Shown here: piece by piece, positions 1-11,978 of the stretch
Layout: every line of letters starts with the position of its first letter
How positions within the stretch are numbered: the first letter of the stretch is position 1
Made by a program: the position numbers and the translations under genes
Assembly: GCA_021018815.1 (NCBI GenBank)
Contig: JAITYX010000021.1
Location: 2,819,001 to 2,883,000 of the forward strand
DNA length: 64,000 nucleotides
Direction: 5' to 3'
Source: Talinum fruticosum
Lineage: Eukaryota > Streptophyta > Magnoliopsida > Caryophyllales > Talinaceae
The notes under the pieces: model-generated
Told to the model about the DNA's origin: nothing
Database searches by the model: none
What the model saw: the letters and a program-made list of their open reading frames with translations, nothing else

Positions 1-401
1 AGGTAAGTTGTGCACCTGAATAAAATTTTTTTGTACAATGTCGACCCAGTAAGTAGCAGGGGAATATAGATGAATAAGGTCTGATGGAACCTAGCCCATA
101 AAATAACCAGGCTTAAAGAACACATTGGCTTCGTGAAAATTCCTTCAAATAAAGGATATTTGTACTTCCTGTAGTTTGAACCTGAGAGGCCAAGGATAAA
201 CCGTAAGATAGGCACCATAACCATGGAGGGAATTGCCTCTTGAAGAGTATATTGTAGTGTGAACACCAAAAATTTTTTATTAATACTTATAAAATCATAA
301 AAAGTTCAAAACTTAGAGACACTTCACACGGTTATATGAAATCTTTACATCTGCGGCACATGAAATTCAGGCTCTTGTGTGTGGTACAAGGTTGGAAATT
401 G
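1..401. other. 3' flank of the dioxygenase gene
   Basis: No coding potential that I can support. It lies just downstream (minus-strand sense) of the dioxygenase stop codon and probably holds its 3' UTR and polyadenylation region. AT-rich, with no repeat recognised. Confidence 0.5.
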
Positions 402-3400
402 TTAGTACCGGAAATTAGTAGTCACTTTACTCACTAAATGCTCGCCATAAACAGCTCGTCCTAGTTTATTTGTTCCCCCAGTCCTCTGCACACATATGTC
501 CAAGGGCTCAATGGCTGCATCGTAATTTGTCTGACGATGGATATGTGTTAGTTCTCACTCTAAGAATGTTCAAAGCACAGCAGCATGTAGAGAGAGACCA
601 AGGAAAGAGGCTAACCTCATAGAAGTAGGCCACACAGACCCGATACTTTGGTGAGGAATTGAATACTCGATGCAAAGTGGACTCATACACACCATTTGTC
701 AAAATCTGTGTATTTGAACTGAACAACTCAGAATTTGGAGATGCCAATGACCATTAGGTGATGTTTGAGAGAGGCAGGGGAAAATCACCTTTAACATATC
801 GCCAATGTTGCAGACAAATGTGCCCGGGATTGGAGGAGCCCAAATCCACTCTCCTGAATGGTTCCGAACCTTCAATAACATATCAGGGTCAACCAAGAAA
901 AGTAAAAATACAAACTTGAGCCTACAGTCAATTCTTAATATAATTCAAAAGCAGATGTTATATCCTCATATGTGAAAGTAGTCTTAGAATGTAGTAGGAA
1001 ATGTTTGCTCTCTTGTTTCCCGTTGATAACCATCATCATCTCAATTGACATCCATAATTGATACTAATTTGAGCAGCAAATGCAAAACTTGAACCCGTCA
1101 CACATAGGAATAGGATATATACCTGAAGAGCTGTTATATCCTCGTCTTGATTGACCAGTGTCAAGAGACCTGGAAGGTATAATTTTAGTACCACTTCCAT
1201 CGCACACAAAAGTTTTCAGCACGTCAAAATAGAAACTTACCATAGTCTGTGTGGGCCCCACTGAATTTTTGTCCGAGAGCAGGCACAAGAAGCAAGAGGA
1301 GGTAAACAGGATCAGTTCAACAGTACAGACTAAGCAGCCAAGCAATGAGAAATGCAAGAACCTATAGCCACCGTAATAAGTTACCATCCAATGTCGACAT
1401 CCTGCTTGTGGTGACCATTTTCCTTCAAGACCACTGGATAACCAATCAAACGCATGACCCAAAATGGATCCCCAGCAATATTACCTTCCAGTGCATCAAA
1501 TGATCCACTCAAGGCCAGAGCAATACCTCTCATAATCTTTTTAGAAAGTTCTGTTCATATGCCATGAAGGAGATTTCAAAAGTCAAATAAACTGAGCACA
1601 CATAGATGAGATTAAACTATGAAGCTATGCCTCCACCTGTGCAAAGGTCAACATAGTCCTCCATAAGTGACTTGAAGTTTTCAGGATTATCTGGCCTGCA
1701 TGAACAAAATAATCCATTCTATCATGACATTAGTAGAAAATAAGGTCGAGTGTGGATTTTTGTCCTGCAAACAACGCCCAAGCATGAATCAGAATCATAC
1801 CATAAGTTAGGTCCCTCCATAGGTTTTCCCATATCTCCATACATCCCAGGCTTCAATTCTCTGTAACACTGCATGAAAAGAAGACCCCGAAAAAATAGAA
1901 AAAATTACTTCAAAGCAAAGCAGCTAATTAAATTACTGTCAGTCTGCTCAAGTTACGTGTTTTAACAAGGTATTAGGTCCCAAGGCATCATAAAAATTTT
2001 CCTGCCGTAACCAAAAGGTTCGAAACACTCGTGCAATTGAACTAAAACATCTCCATAAATAAAATCACTGATCTTAGATCATTTGGCCATGAGCACATTT
2101 TCAAAGATTTGAACTCGCACAACTAGTCCATTCTCTAGTGTGGTTTCGGAGATTATGGTCCCTTTACCACTCGACTGTTCTATATCAGGCACTAACTGGG
2201 TTACAACCATCATAACCATTAAACCATAGAACAATATGAAAATATTAGGAAACAAGAAACAATAACCTACATCAATGGCTTCATGCATATCAGGAACACC
2301 CTTGGTTATATTATCTCCAACTTCTTGATATCCTCTGCATTTTAGAGCCAGTCCTAGTTAATTAGCATACTACACCAGAATTGAGACTGAGATTGATTGC
2401 TGAAATGTTAGAATGAAGCTTGTTAGAGGAAATCACCGGTATCCAGTAGTCGGAGACAGCTTGATTTTGAGTTTTTCTTCATGAGGCAGGTGAAAGAACT
2501 TGTGCGTTACATCTCTAACTTCTTTTAAAAGGGATTCAGGGATTCCATGTCCCTTCTAATCAGCCAAAAACAAAGCAAAACTCAAAATTTGCATAAGAAT
2601 TATAAGCCAAAGACATTTAACAAGTGGGGTAGAATAATGAATTAGAGGCTTTAATAAGCAGAAATGAAATCTTCTTTTGTTCTATAGGAAGTGCAAAGGT
2701 TAGTAATGCAATAGAATATATACGTTGAGTGATGACAAAAGGAGAAATACAAGTTGGGAGCTATGTACCCAAGTCCAAGCCCTCAGTGTTAACAAAGAAA
2801 CCAGCAGCTCATTTCATTCTCCAGAATGACAAAATTAGAAATATTACTATGGTTGGTGAATAACCAGTGTAATTAATTGAAAATACCACATAGAAAAATC
2901 CAGCCTCTTTACAAGCTTTATCCAATTGTCTAACAACTTCAAGCACATCACCATCCTCACCCATCTTCGGATCATCTGATTTTGCCACCAGAGCACTTAT
3001 ATCTGCATCAGATTGCAAGGATTAAGTTACTCTGAAACATCCCCTACCCCGCCCCCAAAGAAAAAAAAAACCTTCATGTAGGCACTAATTTATGTGATCA
3101 AACACTCATTCATCATGTGAAACCCCCTTTTTTTGGGAAGTGGGGGAGAAATTAAGAGAGATAGCCGGGACACCTGTAAATTAATCAGATTACAGCTTCA
3201 AAGTAGTGTATAGCAACAATTATTCGCTGCGTATAAATTTTCATGAAAGCTGACTATATACTGGAAATAGAGTAGTTGACAAATCCCTGATATTTTCAGA
3301 AGAAACAAAAAAGAAAAATTTACACTGAAATTGAGAATAATCAGAAACAGATAGATTTGAAGAACAATCAGGGGTCCACAAGCATGCAAGAGGGACATAA

Positions 3401-3451
3401 GCTAGTCATAGTATTACCTATTACTGGAATTGATTTGAAGTCGGTAGCCAT
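402..3451 (-). CDS. 2-oxoglutarate/Fe(II)-dependent dioxygenase (At3g50210-like)
   Basis: Predicted soluble oxygenase that couples 2-oxoglutarate decarboxylation to oxidation of an unknown small substrate. Twelve exons, in transcript order: 3418-3451, 2887-3002, 2437-2555, 2271-2334, 1801-1868, 1637-1695, 1385-1550, 1241-1260, 1123-1169, 789-869, 616-705, 402-530. They join in frame to 330 residues, close to the usual family length (about 330). The N-terminal DIOX_N part contains [20 protein letters not shown]. The iron ligands are H212 and D214 (AHTDYG) and H270 (YESTLHRV); R280 in KYRVCVAYF is the probable 2-oxoglutarate-binding arginine. Exon 8 is only 20 nt and encodes the HxD motif. The start ATG gives [12 protein letters not shown], as expected for this subfamily, and a GA-rich tract lies just upstream. 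The subfamily resembles Arabidopsis At3g50210 from memory; the true substrate is not known to me. Confidence 0.9.
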
Positions 3452-3464
3452 TGCTGCAAGAAAG

Positions 3465-3486
3465 TCTCTCTCTCTCTCTCTCTCTC
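3465..3486. repeat. (CT)n microsatellite in the dioxygenase leader
   Basis: Eleven CT units on the plus strand, so GA repeats in the sense of the dioxygenase transcript, about 14 bases upstream of its ATG. Such GA tracts are common in plant 5' leaders. Confidence 0.9.
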
Positions 3487-3785
3487 AATACAGTGTTGTC
3501 GATGAAAAGAAGGCAAAAACAAACAGGGAATAAAGTACGTATTATAGCAGAAAGACTGCAACCTCTTTCTGCTTTTGTTTATTTGTTATTATCTTTACTT
3601 GCCTGATAAAGTTGCTGGAATCTCCTGCCGTGACCTCTTTCTCCTTTTGTCTATTATTATTTATCAAATTGTTTTCTGACTGTGAGTGGTTGTTTTATTT
3701 GTTACAATTTTAATTCCAGCACTGTGAGAGAGAGAATATTCTATTAAAAAAACAGAGACAGAGAAAGGAAGAAGAGGGATTTTTT

Positions 3786-4114
3786 GGCTATTGAGTTAAA
3801 ATAAACTGTATTTTGAAAGGTTTGGACGATTATTTACTATATTATGATATTGATTATCCATGCATCGTATTTCAGAAGTGTTTACTGTTTCTAAATTATA
3901 TTAATTATTTCTTGAAAGATTATATCCGATATTTTAGTTTGAAGTTCTAATAACCCTTTTATTTTTGGATGGTTATATACTACTTATTTCTTGGACGGTT
4001 TTGGTTTAGAAATGATAAATATCCCTAAAATACAGTGTATAGATGATTAATGTTATAGTATGGTCCATAATCGTCCAAACCCCCAAAATACAATTTATTT
4101 TAATCTAATAAGCC
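3786..4114. mobile_element. MITE with about 45-bp imperfect terminal inverted repeats
   Basis: The left end (3786-3833) and the reverse complement of the right end (4067-4114) share GGCT, then TTAAAATAAA, TGTATTTTG and GGTTTGGACGATTAT with a few differences. The 329-bp body is AT-rich and non-coding. Both flanks are T-rich, so a target-site duplication cannot be defined and the superfamily is unresolved. It lies in the spacer between the dioxygenase and the TBL gene. Confidence 0.75.
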
Positions 4115-4878
4115 TTTTATTTTTTGGTGGGGGAGGGGGATATGGATATGGACTACATACCTATCTGGGCCATGCATGTATGTACTGAATTTACCTTATT
4201 CAAGTTGGACTTTGGGTCAATCCCCAGTTCAATCAAGTTTGCCCAACTTCTGCTTTTTGTTCTTAAGGGATAATGATTGCATATAGGCGATCCTCTAAAC
4301 AAGAGTGAAGAGTCCTCCGTAGTTGGATTTAATCAACCATGCAATGTAAATAATTTTGTAATTGTATTTGCATTACTTTGTTTGGTTGGATGAGAGCATC
4401 ACGATAGACTTCCCTTTGGCAATGTTGGTAAAGATTGATGATTAGTTACATTAACTTCGACATTATAAACCACAACTAGCTTACCAATTATTCAATCTCC
4501 TGTCTAAACACTATCAACCAGCTCTCTGTAGCCGTAGATTTGAAGAAATGTTTTTGTATCAGCAATTTATAAACGTTCATAGTCTCAGTACACTTTTCCT
4601 TTATCTTCTTAAAGCCTAAATGAAAACCTCATTATCGCCCTTTTGGGAGTGGATGAGTTCATTTACAAAGAATGAATGTAGCATATTCCCTCTCATTTCT
4701 GTACAACGGTTGCCCTCTACTTCCTATGAAACCATTACGTCCTCTGTTTCATTTCTCTCCAATAGCCTTACCAATGGCCTCAGCAACATATGTAGTCAAA
4801 CTGCACAATAGGATGTTTTTCACCCATGGTCCTGGCTTGTTGAACCTAGCTGAATTCTGCAAAAATCGAAGTCTTGCT
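4115..4878. other. Spacer between MITE and TBL gene
   Basis: AT-rich non-coding sequence. The part nearest 4878 is probably the TBL 3' UTR. I see no further gene. Confidence 0.4.
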
Positions 4879-7800
4879 CTATGTGTAGAAAAGTCTTGCA
4901 AATAGTAGTTCGTTCCAAGTATCTTGCAGGCCAGGCAGACACCAATGCACACAATCAGCATAGCTTTTAGGGTTTGCTAGCTGCTCGGGTGTCAGAGGGC
5001 TCCACTGCTTCTTGTATATTTGCGTGTGTGCGTCCTTGCGGTAGCTTGATAGCTGGGTTATATTGAGAAATGATATTGGCACCTTGGATTTGCTGAACTC
5101 TTCACCGATAACCTTCATTATGCTTTTACTTGAATCCGAACCCCAGTACTCAGGATCTTCTATTGGACTTGTTTCATTGTAGCAGTTTCCGCCTGGTTCA
5201 CCTCCCCATTCTACGCTCCTGCCCAGGAAAATATGTGAACTGCATTTCCTAGGTTGGGTGTTCTACAGTTGATTGGGAAGTTATTGGTTTGGGCTCTTTC
5301 TAAAATTTGCTTTGAAGAGGAGGCTCTGAGTAGTTTGCATTTTGCTTATGGAAGAAGTGCATTCTTTGGGACCAACGAAGTAGCAAATCTAAACAATCAT
5401 TTCGCTTGTCATGCTTTCATGGGAACAGATGAAGGATAATGGAAGAAAAGAAACAATATATTGATAACATATACTTACTTTGCATGAGTTGGAGACATGC
5501 TGGTGAAGAAGACTCTTGTCTTGTTTGGTTCCATGTTTCTCCCAACCCATTTCACCATGCTCTTCATAGCCATCCGATATGCATCCTGTGTCTCGAGCTC
5601 CTCAATATTGTGGACCTCGTCTTGGAAAGACCCTGTGCTGCAGAAAATTGAAGCACACGGTTATTATCAGCAAAAGGATCCAATTCGTAGGGTAGAAAAT
5701 TGCCTCGGACCCAGACACCTAGTGACCCTTGAATGGGTTGGACATTACAGGATCTTCATCTTGTAACCAGTCATCCACCACAGGTAGGTGTTGAACACCA
5801 CGATATCAGCGCCTTTCCAGAATTTTCCATGCTTTTTTATAGATGCTTTGCGAACAATTCTATCTGATATCCGATGGACGACAGCATTGTCAGCATTGGA
5901 TTCAAGCAGGAATGGCGCCCAGTAGAACTCAATGGTTGCATTATAATTCTGTAATTACAGCTGCAGAAATTAGAGCTACGTCCAAATACAATAGCAACTT
6001 GTAGTGAAATTCTTAGAGAAAAGCTTTGAGAAGCCCATGAATATCTCACCATGTTTCGACGATGTTTCACAAATTCAGCCGGAGGTGTCCAACATGGTTA
6101 CACTTACAAGTCTCGACTGTTGACCAACATTTTCCAAAAATTTTGTATCTTTTGTTTTTTTTTATTTTAAATTTGTGTGGAAAGTTAAGTGTTCACATAA
6201 TCATGTTCATGTTAAAATGTTGAATGTGTTTGACACAGATTTTTATGGTGAAATGAAAAGGAGTGAATGTATTTATAGTATAATACCAATAACATGAGAT
6301 GTAAAAGTTTATCTGAGCTGACCTTGAATTTGAAGACAGTCCATGCATCATAAGAGCTGTCCATGGATTTGGCACCTTCAGGTACCAATCTGTGAAGAAG
6401 ACAGATCATGGAAACAAACTGACCCCGGTTTAAGGAATCGCCAACGAATAGCATCCTTTTGCCCCTGAGAGCCTCCAGCATCAAGGTTGCATTGAATCTG
6501 CAAGTTTCCACCTTTGTTAATTACCAAATCATCATCATCAAGAAGCAAAACTGCAATCTTATACCCAATTAATTTCACTCTGCAAGCTCTAGCCCTAACA
6601 AACTTCTTGAAAAAAATATCGATACCGCAGTTGCAGCCTCTTCCCTCCCAAAAGCCGAACCTGTTGTCATTGTCGATTTTTGGTTCACACATACATTGGA
6701 TGACCCACCCCAAAGCTGAAGTACTCTTCTCCAAATCAGATAGTTTTTGCCTTTTGGGCTCCCATGAAATTGGGTTTATTTTGGCGGGCTGGTTACATGG
6801 TGAGCACTCTTTCTCTAATATCTTAAATATTCTCAATTCTATTTGGTGATTTGGTGAAGCTGTAACAATCAACATGGCTCAAATCAAAAGTAAACACCTC
6901 TTAACTCATTGGCTCTCATTTCTTTTTTGGTTCAAATCTTTGATCCATAAGGGCAACCAATGCCAAAATTTTTAAAAACCTATATAGGCTTCTAAAGATT
7001 TATGTTGAAGTACATATAATAATCTTACATGTTCTCATCAGAATCATCAATAAGATATACAAAATAAAGAGAAAATAAGAATGTTTTGATTTTGTTAATC
7101 ATTTTTGCTGTTGTGTGTGTGTTTATCCGTGCTATTGTGAAATTTACTTTTAGGTAAGGGTGGGCAATGGTTTTATAAAAAATAAAAAAAGAAAGAAAAA
7201 GTGGACAATAAGTTGAGTCAAATTAGGGTCAGCCTATTAATAAAATATATTGGATTAGGTCATGGCCAACTCATTAATGAATTGGCTGGCCAGCCGCTTT
7301 GAGCCGTTTAAAAATAAAGTTAACTTGCATAAAACATTTATATATAGTAAATATTATTGTATACAAATTGTTAGCAATAAAACCAAGTGTATCATGTAAG
7401 TTTGTGTAACAAGTAAGTTGGCAAGAGTATCGAGTCATTAAACAAACACGAACCCTTAATGGGTTGACCACATTGACTTACTGACATGTTCTAAATGAGT
7501 CGGCCTGCTTTTTACATGTCTAACTATGGACCCGAGCCTTAAACTCAATAGATACCTGGCCCATTGTCTACCCATCCATACTTTTAGGTGTTAAGATAGG
7601 CTCTGACAGCTGTATTTTGCTGGTTCTCAACAGCAGCAGCCGTTTTAATAAGTGGGACACCACGACAAAAAGGATTTTCGCTTTCGAACCTATTGTGATT
7701 TGGTAAAGGTGAAGAAGCCAAAAATAGACGAAAGTGTGGCCCATGCGGCCATCCCTCATACCTGGCAACTCAGCGGGATTATCCTATTCCCTTCCTTTAC

Positions 7801-9041
7801 GAGATCACATTATAATATTACTGTAAAATTTATGATCCTAATTCATAAATGCCCATTTATCATTCACATTTAACCATGTACTTCAAATGATAACTCGCAA
7901 AAAGAATAATTGTATTGATAATAAGAAGAGAAAATATTTCATCTATTTTAAAATATTTATCATTTTAAAATTATGAGATAATATTAAAGAAATACAAAAA
8001 TTATGATAAAATTTGTGTTAAAAAACTTAGTTATTTAAAGATTTTATTAAAAATAATATAATTAATAAAAAATAAGAGAAAAAAAGTAAATAATAAAGAC
8101 AAAATTAGTAAATTGATAAATATCATTAAAATTATAAAGTGATAGATATTGTAAAAAGAAAAAAGTTCATCAAAGTTATGTATATTTTGAAATAGAAAAA
8201 GTATGAAAAACAAGTAAATAAACTTCATTGATTTCATTTTATGAAATTCACTATCCATCCTTAAACAACCGAAGAACTGGTTTTTAGACAGTCTTTTTCA
8301 ACATGGATTAGTCAATGTTTTTAAAATTATCCTTGACCTCTTATTTATGAATAGTAGTTGAACAATTTCTATTTACTGGAATTTAGTTGAATTAATCTCT
8401 CTATAATTTAGATGTAAAGATTATTACATTTTGAATATTTCATGATCAGGACATGAATATGGATTTGAAGTTCCAAATTTAGAAGAGATAACATTTTCCG
8501 ATTTTGAGGCACAAATGAATTGGAGAAAGGCAGGCATTAATGGTGGAAGGAACTGGTACGTTAACTTACTTGGGAAGATCACAGGCGTGAGGTTGCCAAC
8601 GCCAAAGCTGGTAATCCCTATCAGGGCGGCCGTGTTCTTGGCACGTTAACTGCGGCTGAATATAGGGACAGTCTCTCTCTTCGTACATCGGTTTCCTTTC
8701 CTCATCTATCACCCATTTTCCGCTGAATATGTCGCATCCCTCCGCCGTCCTCCCCACCGCAAACGCCACCGTTTTCTCTCTCCTTTTCTCCTTTTCCGCT
8801 GAATATGTCGCATTCCTTGATTCTTCATCAACTGATGATCATGAAGAACAGTCGTACAAATGAAACTGAATTCAAAACCAATTCCATCCAAATTTAACTA
8901 AAGTCTTCCAAAACGAAATTGCATCCGCATATAGAAACTAAACTATCAAGCGAAATTTCATCTTCTAATCGCCGAAGATAGGATTCGTTCCGAGAATCAG
9001 TTATTCTTAGCGTGTGAATTTCGGAAGAATTTGGTGATTTT

Positions 9042-9097
<56 letters not shown>

Positions 9098-9279
9098 GAG
9101 GACTGACCAGAGGGGGAGAGGGACTGGAGAAAGGGAGGGGGAAGAAGGAGAGGCTGAAGATGATGAGAATAATGGCAGAAAGTACATGAGAAATCTCGGC
9201 CGTGCAAAATGGCGACGAAGATGATGAAGCCGATGAGGGTGAAGATCAGACGAGAGAGACGACGAGCTTTTATCACCAT
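4879..9279 (-). CDS. Trichome birefringence-like (TBL/DUF231) polysaccharide O-acetyltransferase
   Basis: Golgi type II membrane enzyme of the TBL family, which transfers acetyl groups to wall polysaccharides; the closest relatives (TBL3/TBL31, ESK1 group) act on xylan. Exons: 9108-9279, 8570-8798, 6323-6497, 5749-5948, 5479-5637, 4879-5218, joining to 424 residues, the normal length. There is one N-terminal membrane segment (about residues 10-28, [15 protein letters not shown]), then a Pro/Ser-rich stem. The TBL domain has CDIFSGKW, and the GDS motif is at 153-155 ([12 protein letters not shown]). The DUF231 part has VFNTYLWW and ends with DCVHWCLPG, where D400 and H403 form the DxxH motif. 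The first intron contains a pyrimidine tract and its splice sites (donor GTCAGT, acceptor CATATTCAG) are inferred; the remaining junctions are well supported. Intron 2 is 2.07 kb and carries a MITE. Confidence 0.9.
7156..7579. mobile_element. hAT-like MITE in TBL intron 2
   Basis: A 424-bp non-coding element flanked on both sides by ACTTTTAGGT (7146-7155 and 7580-7589), which includes the 8-bp duplication expected of hAT elements. The ends are imperfect inverted repeats: GGGTGGGCAATGG on the left, and the reverse complement GGGTAGACAATGG on the right. The interior contains short palindromic GGCCAGCC-type motifs. The hAT assignment is inferred from the end sequence and duplication length. Confidence 0.7.
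7941..8162 (+). repeat. Stowaway-like MITE, copy 1
   Basis: AT-rich repeat found at least six times in the window. Shared blocks are TTTTAAAATA near one end, TATGATAAAATTTGTGTTAA in the middle and AAAATTAGTAAATT followed by ATCATTAAAATTATAAA near the other. The ends read as imperfect inverted repeats (CTTTTACAATACTTGTCA-like). This copy lies in TBL intron 2. Confidence 0.7.
8716..8737. repeat. 22-bp exact duplication, coding copy
   Basis: Identical over 22 bases to 8792-8813, 76 bp away. This copy is inside TBL exon 2 and encodes CDIFSGK on the minus strand. Confidence 0.85.
8792..8813. repeat. 22-bp exact duplication, splice-acceptor copy
   Basis: Second copy of the 22-bp unit. On the minus strand it contains CATATTCAG|CGG, which I use as the acceptor of TBL exon 2, so the same sequence serves here as intron end and at 8716-8737 as codons. 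Confidence 0.7.
9045..9094. repeat. (GA)25 microsatellite in TBL intron 1
   Basis: Uninterrupted GA dinucleotides on the plus strand. In the gene sense it is a 50-base pyrimidine tract a few bases inside the inferred first intron. If that intron were retained, the tract would be read as a Ser-Leu repeat. Confidence 0.95.
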
Positions 9280-9624
9280 CTGATCTCCGCCTTTGATGAT
9301 GATGATGATGATGAAGAACAGAGCCGCCTTCAAATTGTGCTTTTTCCTTTTTCTTGTATTTTTCTTGGCGGGTCAGGTTAAAGAAGCTTCTTTAGTTGGT
9401 AGAAGATTGTTTAAGGAATAATGGAATATATCGTATGGAATTCGTATATATTAAAGGTATATTTAAAATAAATTATTATAATTAATTATTACAATTATTA
9501 TAGATAAATTTATTAATTATTATAACTCAAATAAGTTAAAATAATTAACTTTTATTATTTACTCAAATAAATTAAAAGTTGTTAGTAAAATTAATGAAAC
9601 ATATCATTTTAATAAACTTTTTTC

Positions 9625-9855
9625 GCTTTTACAATACTTGTCATTTTATAATTTTAATGAAACATTAATAACTAATTTACCAATCTTGTCCTTATTAATT
9701 GTTTTATTTTTCTTATTTTTTTATTGGTTTTCTTCATTTCCAATAAAATCTATGGACAACTTGATCTTTTAACACAAATTTTATCATAAGTTTAGTATTT
9801 CTTTGATATTTCCTCCTAATCTTAAAACACCAAATATTTTGAAATGTATGGAGTA
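9625..9855 (-). repeat. Stowaway-like MITE, copy 2
   Basis: Reverse-orientation copy. On the minus strand it reads TACATTTCAAAATATTTGG, then TATGATAAAATTTGTGTTAA, then ATTAAAATTATAAAATGACA. The outer CTCC-TACATTTCAAAATA end is reminiscent of Stowaway (Tc1/mariner) MITEs. Confidence 0.7.
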
Positions 9856-10744
9856 TTAATCCGAACCGACTCACTTAATAAAAACAACCATAAATAAAAG
9901 AAAATTGCCACCTAAATGAGTTGTCATTAAAATCAAATTTCTTAACAGCAAAGCATCAATCGCTTGTTTTCAAGAGTAGTGGATTTGCAGTTCATAACTA
10001 GAGGAGAGGTGGCGTAGCACTAACGCCTTTCCTACTCTCAGTATTGGTTGCTTCGCTCCTGCTAATGTACCAACAATAACGTAGCTACTCCGTCCTCTAT
10101 TGAATAAATTTTTTAAGGGAACATTATTTAATGGATTGTTGTATATTTTCTTTATTTTATAATACATATTTTTTTAATTAATTTTTTTCGGTGCAGTTGT
10201 CTCCTCCTCCTCCTCCTCCTCCTTTTTTGTCGTTTTATCTAGGAAACTCAACACACTTCTTTTCCTCGGAATTATCATAGGTTTTTTGATAATAATAAGC
10301 CTTATTTCCCTTTCTTTTATGTTTTATCTATTATTTTCTTTATAAATAATTATTCTTTCTCCGATATTGTCTCCATATCCTCTTTAGTTGAGTGGTATTA
10401 TCTCTTAATTGTGGAGCAACATTATCAGTTTCTTTTCATTGTGCTATATTTGTATATGGTTGAATTGTTGCTTGACTATCAATTCTTCAAATTCGTACTA
10501 CCACAACAAATAATTATATTCATCGGGAAGGTTATACAAGATTTATGGATATCCTTGTTAGAGGTTATATGATGAAATAACAATTGAGTAGAAGAGGGGT
10601 ATTCATAATAGTTTCAATTACTTCTTTCCATTCAAAAATTTATTCTATTGTTTTAGTTATGAATTTGCTTGAGTTTAATTTTTGTTGTAAATGTCATGTA
10701 ACTTTCAATTAATAAAATTCATCACTTATTCTTAAAAAATTAAT

Positions 10745-10845
10745 TTTTTTCATTTCACTATATTTATCACTTTACAATTTCAATTATATATTAATAATTT
10801 CAATAACATATATTAATAACATATTAATAACTAGTTTATTAATTT
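10745..10845 (-). repeat. Stowaway-like MITE, partial copy
   Basis: About 100 bp resembling only the 3' half of the family (minus-strand AATTAATAAACTAGTTATTA and ATTGAAATTGTAAAGTGATA). Weaker match than the other copies. Confidence 0.45.
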
Positions 10846-11978
10846 TACATCAGAGACCCTAAATTGTAAATTCAAATTTATGTTTTGGGTCATTTGAACT
10901 ATATAAAACATTTCAACGGAAAAGTTCTGGATGCCAAATAGGTAAATTCTCACCACGTTTGACGAACTTATCATTCTTAAGCAAGTCCCTTAGGAAAAAT
11001 CAGAAAAATACGATGCGAGAGAATGAGAATTGAGATGAGATTGATAAATCCCGACCACTGGCAAGCCCAAATCCAGTATGATTTCTGAGCGTGCTCTTGG
11101 ACAAGAAGATCACGAGGCACCTTTCTTCAATTTAATACATTGGACCACTGGACCACTGATCAAATTTTGGCCATTTAATACATTGGACCAGCAGATCAGT
11201 GTCGGTCCAACCGGGAATGCAAACAAAACTCCTTGTCCGAGCTCACCACGGTACTAAGTCGGTGCCTTGATCCAGAAATTCTAAATATATTGGTGTCCCA
11301 TTTCTATCTCACTGAATCCGACTCATACCAATTAATTTTTAATAAAACTTTTAATAATTTAAGGAGTTTTAAAGATAATTTCAAAAAATAACTCGGCCAT
11401 TGGGTGCCCAGGACGCTCAAGAGCATAGCTACTATCCGCCCCGTCAGTACTATTACAAACATAGACATATCATAAGTCCCAGTGAGACCGTCTCGTATAA
11501 AAATTTTTGTAATACAACCAATTAGGTACATTACCAGTGCAAAGATAAAATGTCAAATACAAACCCAAAATGATAACACTCTTAGTTTCATACTTTCATT
11601 CCATCCCCGACAAGATCCTCCAGTTTCTTGCTTATGAGATTATAAAAAATCATACCCATTATTCGAAAGGACAAAATGAGTTTTACTAGTACCAATCGAT
11701 GCAATGTTTGCTGGAAACATTTTCAGGAATACAAATCAATGGTTAAAACACTTGATATACCCCGGAAGAGGGGGAGGGAGAGAAAACTACAGGAGAGGGC
11801 AAAATGGTACCTGCTCTGTGATTACGGATGACATACTCATATAGTCAACAGTATAAACGTATAAGCAACAGAACATATATCGCATTCCTCAAGCGACAAA
11901 GCTGGATACCCAAAAGAACGAACCATCTCCGGTTGGTGGGCCGCAGCTCATTCGCTAAATGAAATTCGCAATGGAAGC

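Larger units (their letters stand above)
9280..11978. other. Spacer between TBL promoter side and ATG27-like gene
   Basis: Non-coding, AT-rich. Bases from 9280 up to about 9420 are probably the TBL leader and proximal promoter. The rest holds two Stowaway-like MITE copies, a short TCC triplet run near 10201-10222, and two nearby occurrences of AATACATTGGACCA around 11135-11190. The end nearest 11978 should be the 3' UTR of the next gene. Confidence 0.5.

Noticed and set aside
6514..6849. Plus-strand 111-residue ORF opposite the TBL gene
   Set aside because: Antisense to TBL intron 2, no recognisable domain and no supporting structure.
9040..9187. Ser-Leu repeat protein continuing the TBL first exon
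   Set aside because: The repeat is the CT microsatellite. A GT donor just before it and a good acceptor at 8799 give a normal TBL N-terminus, so I treat it as intron.
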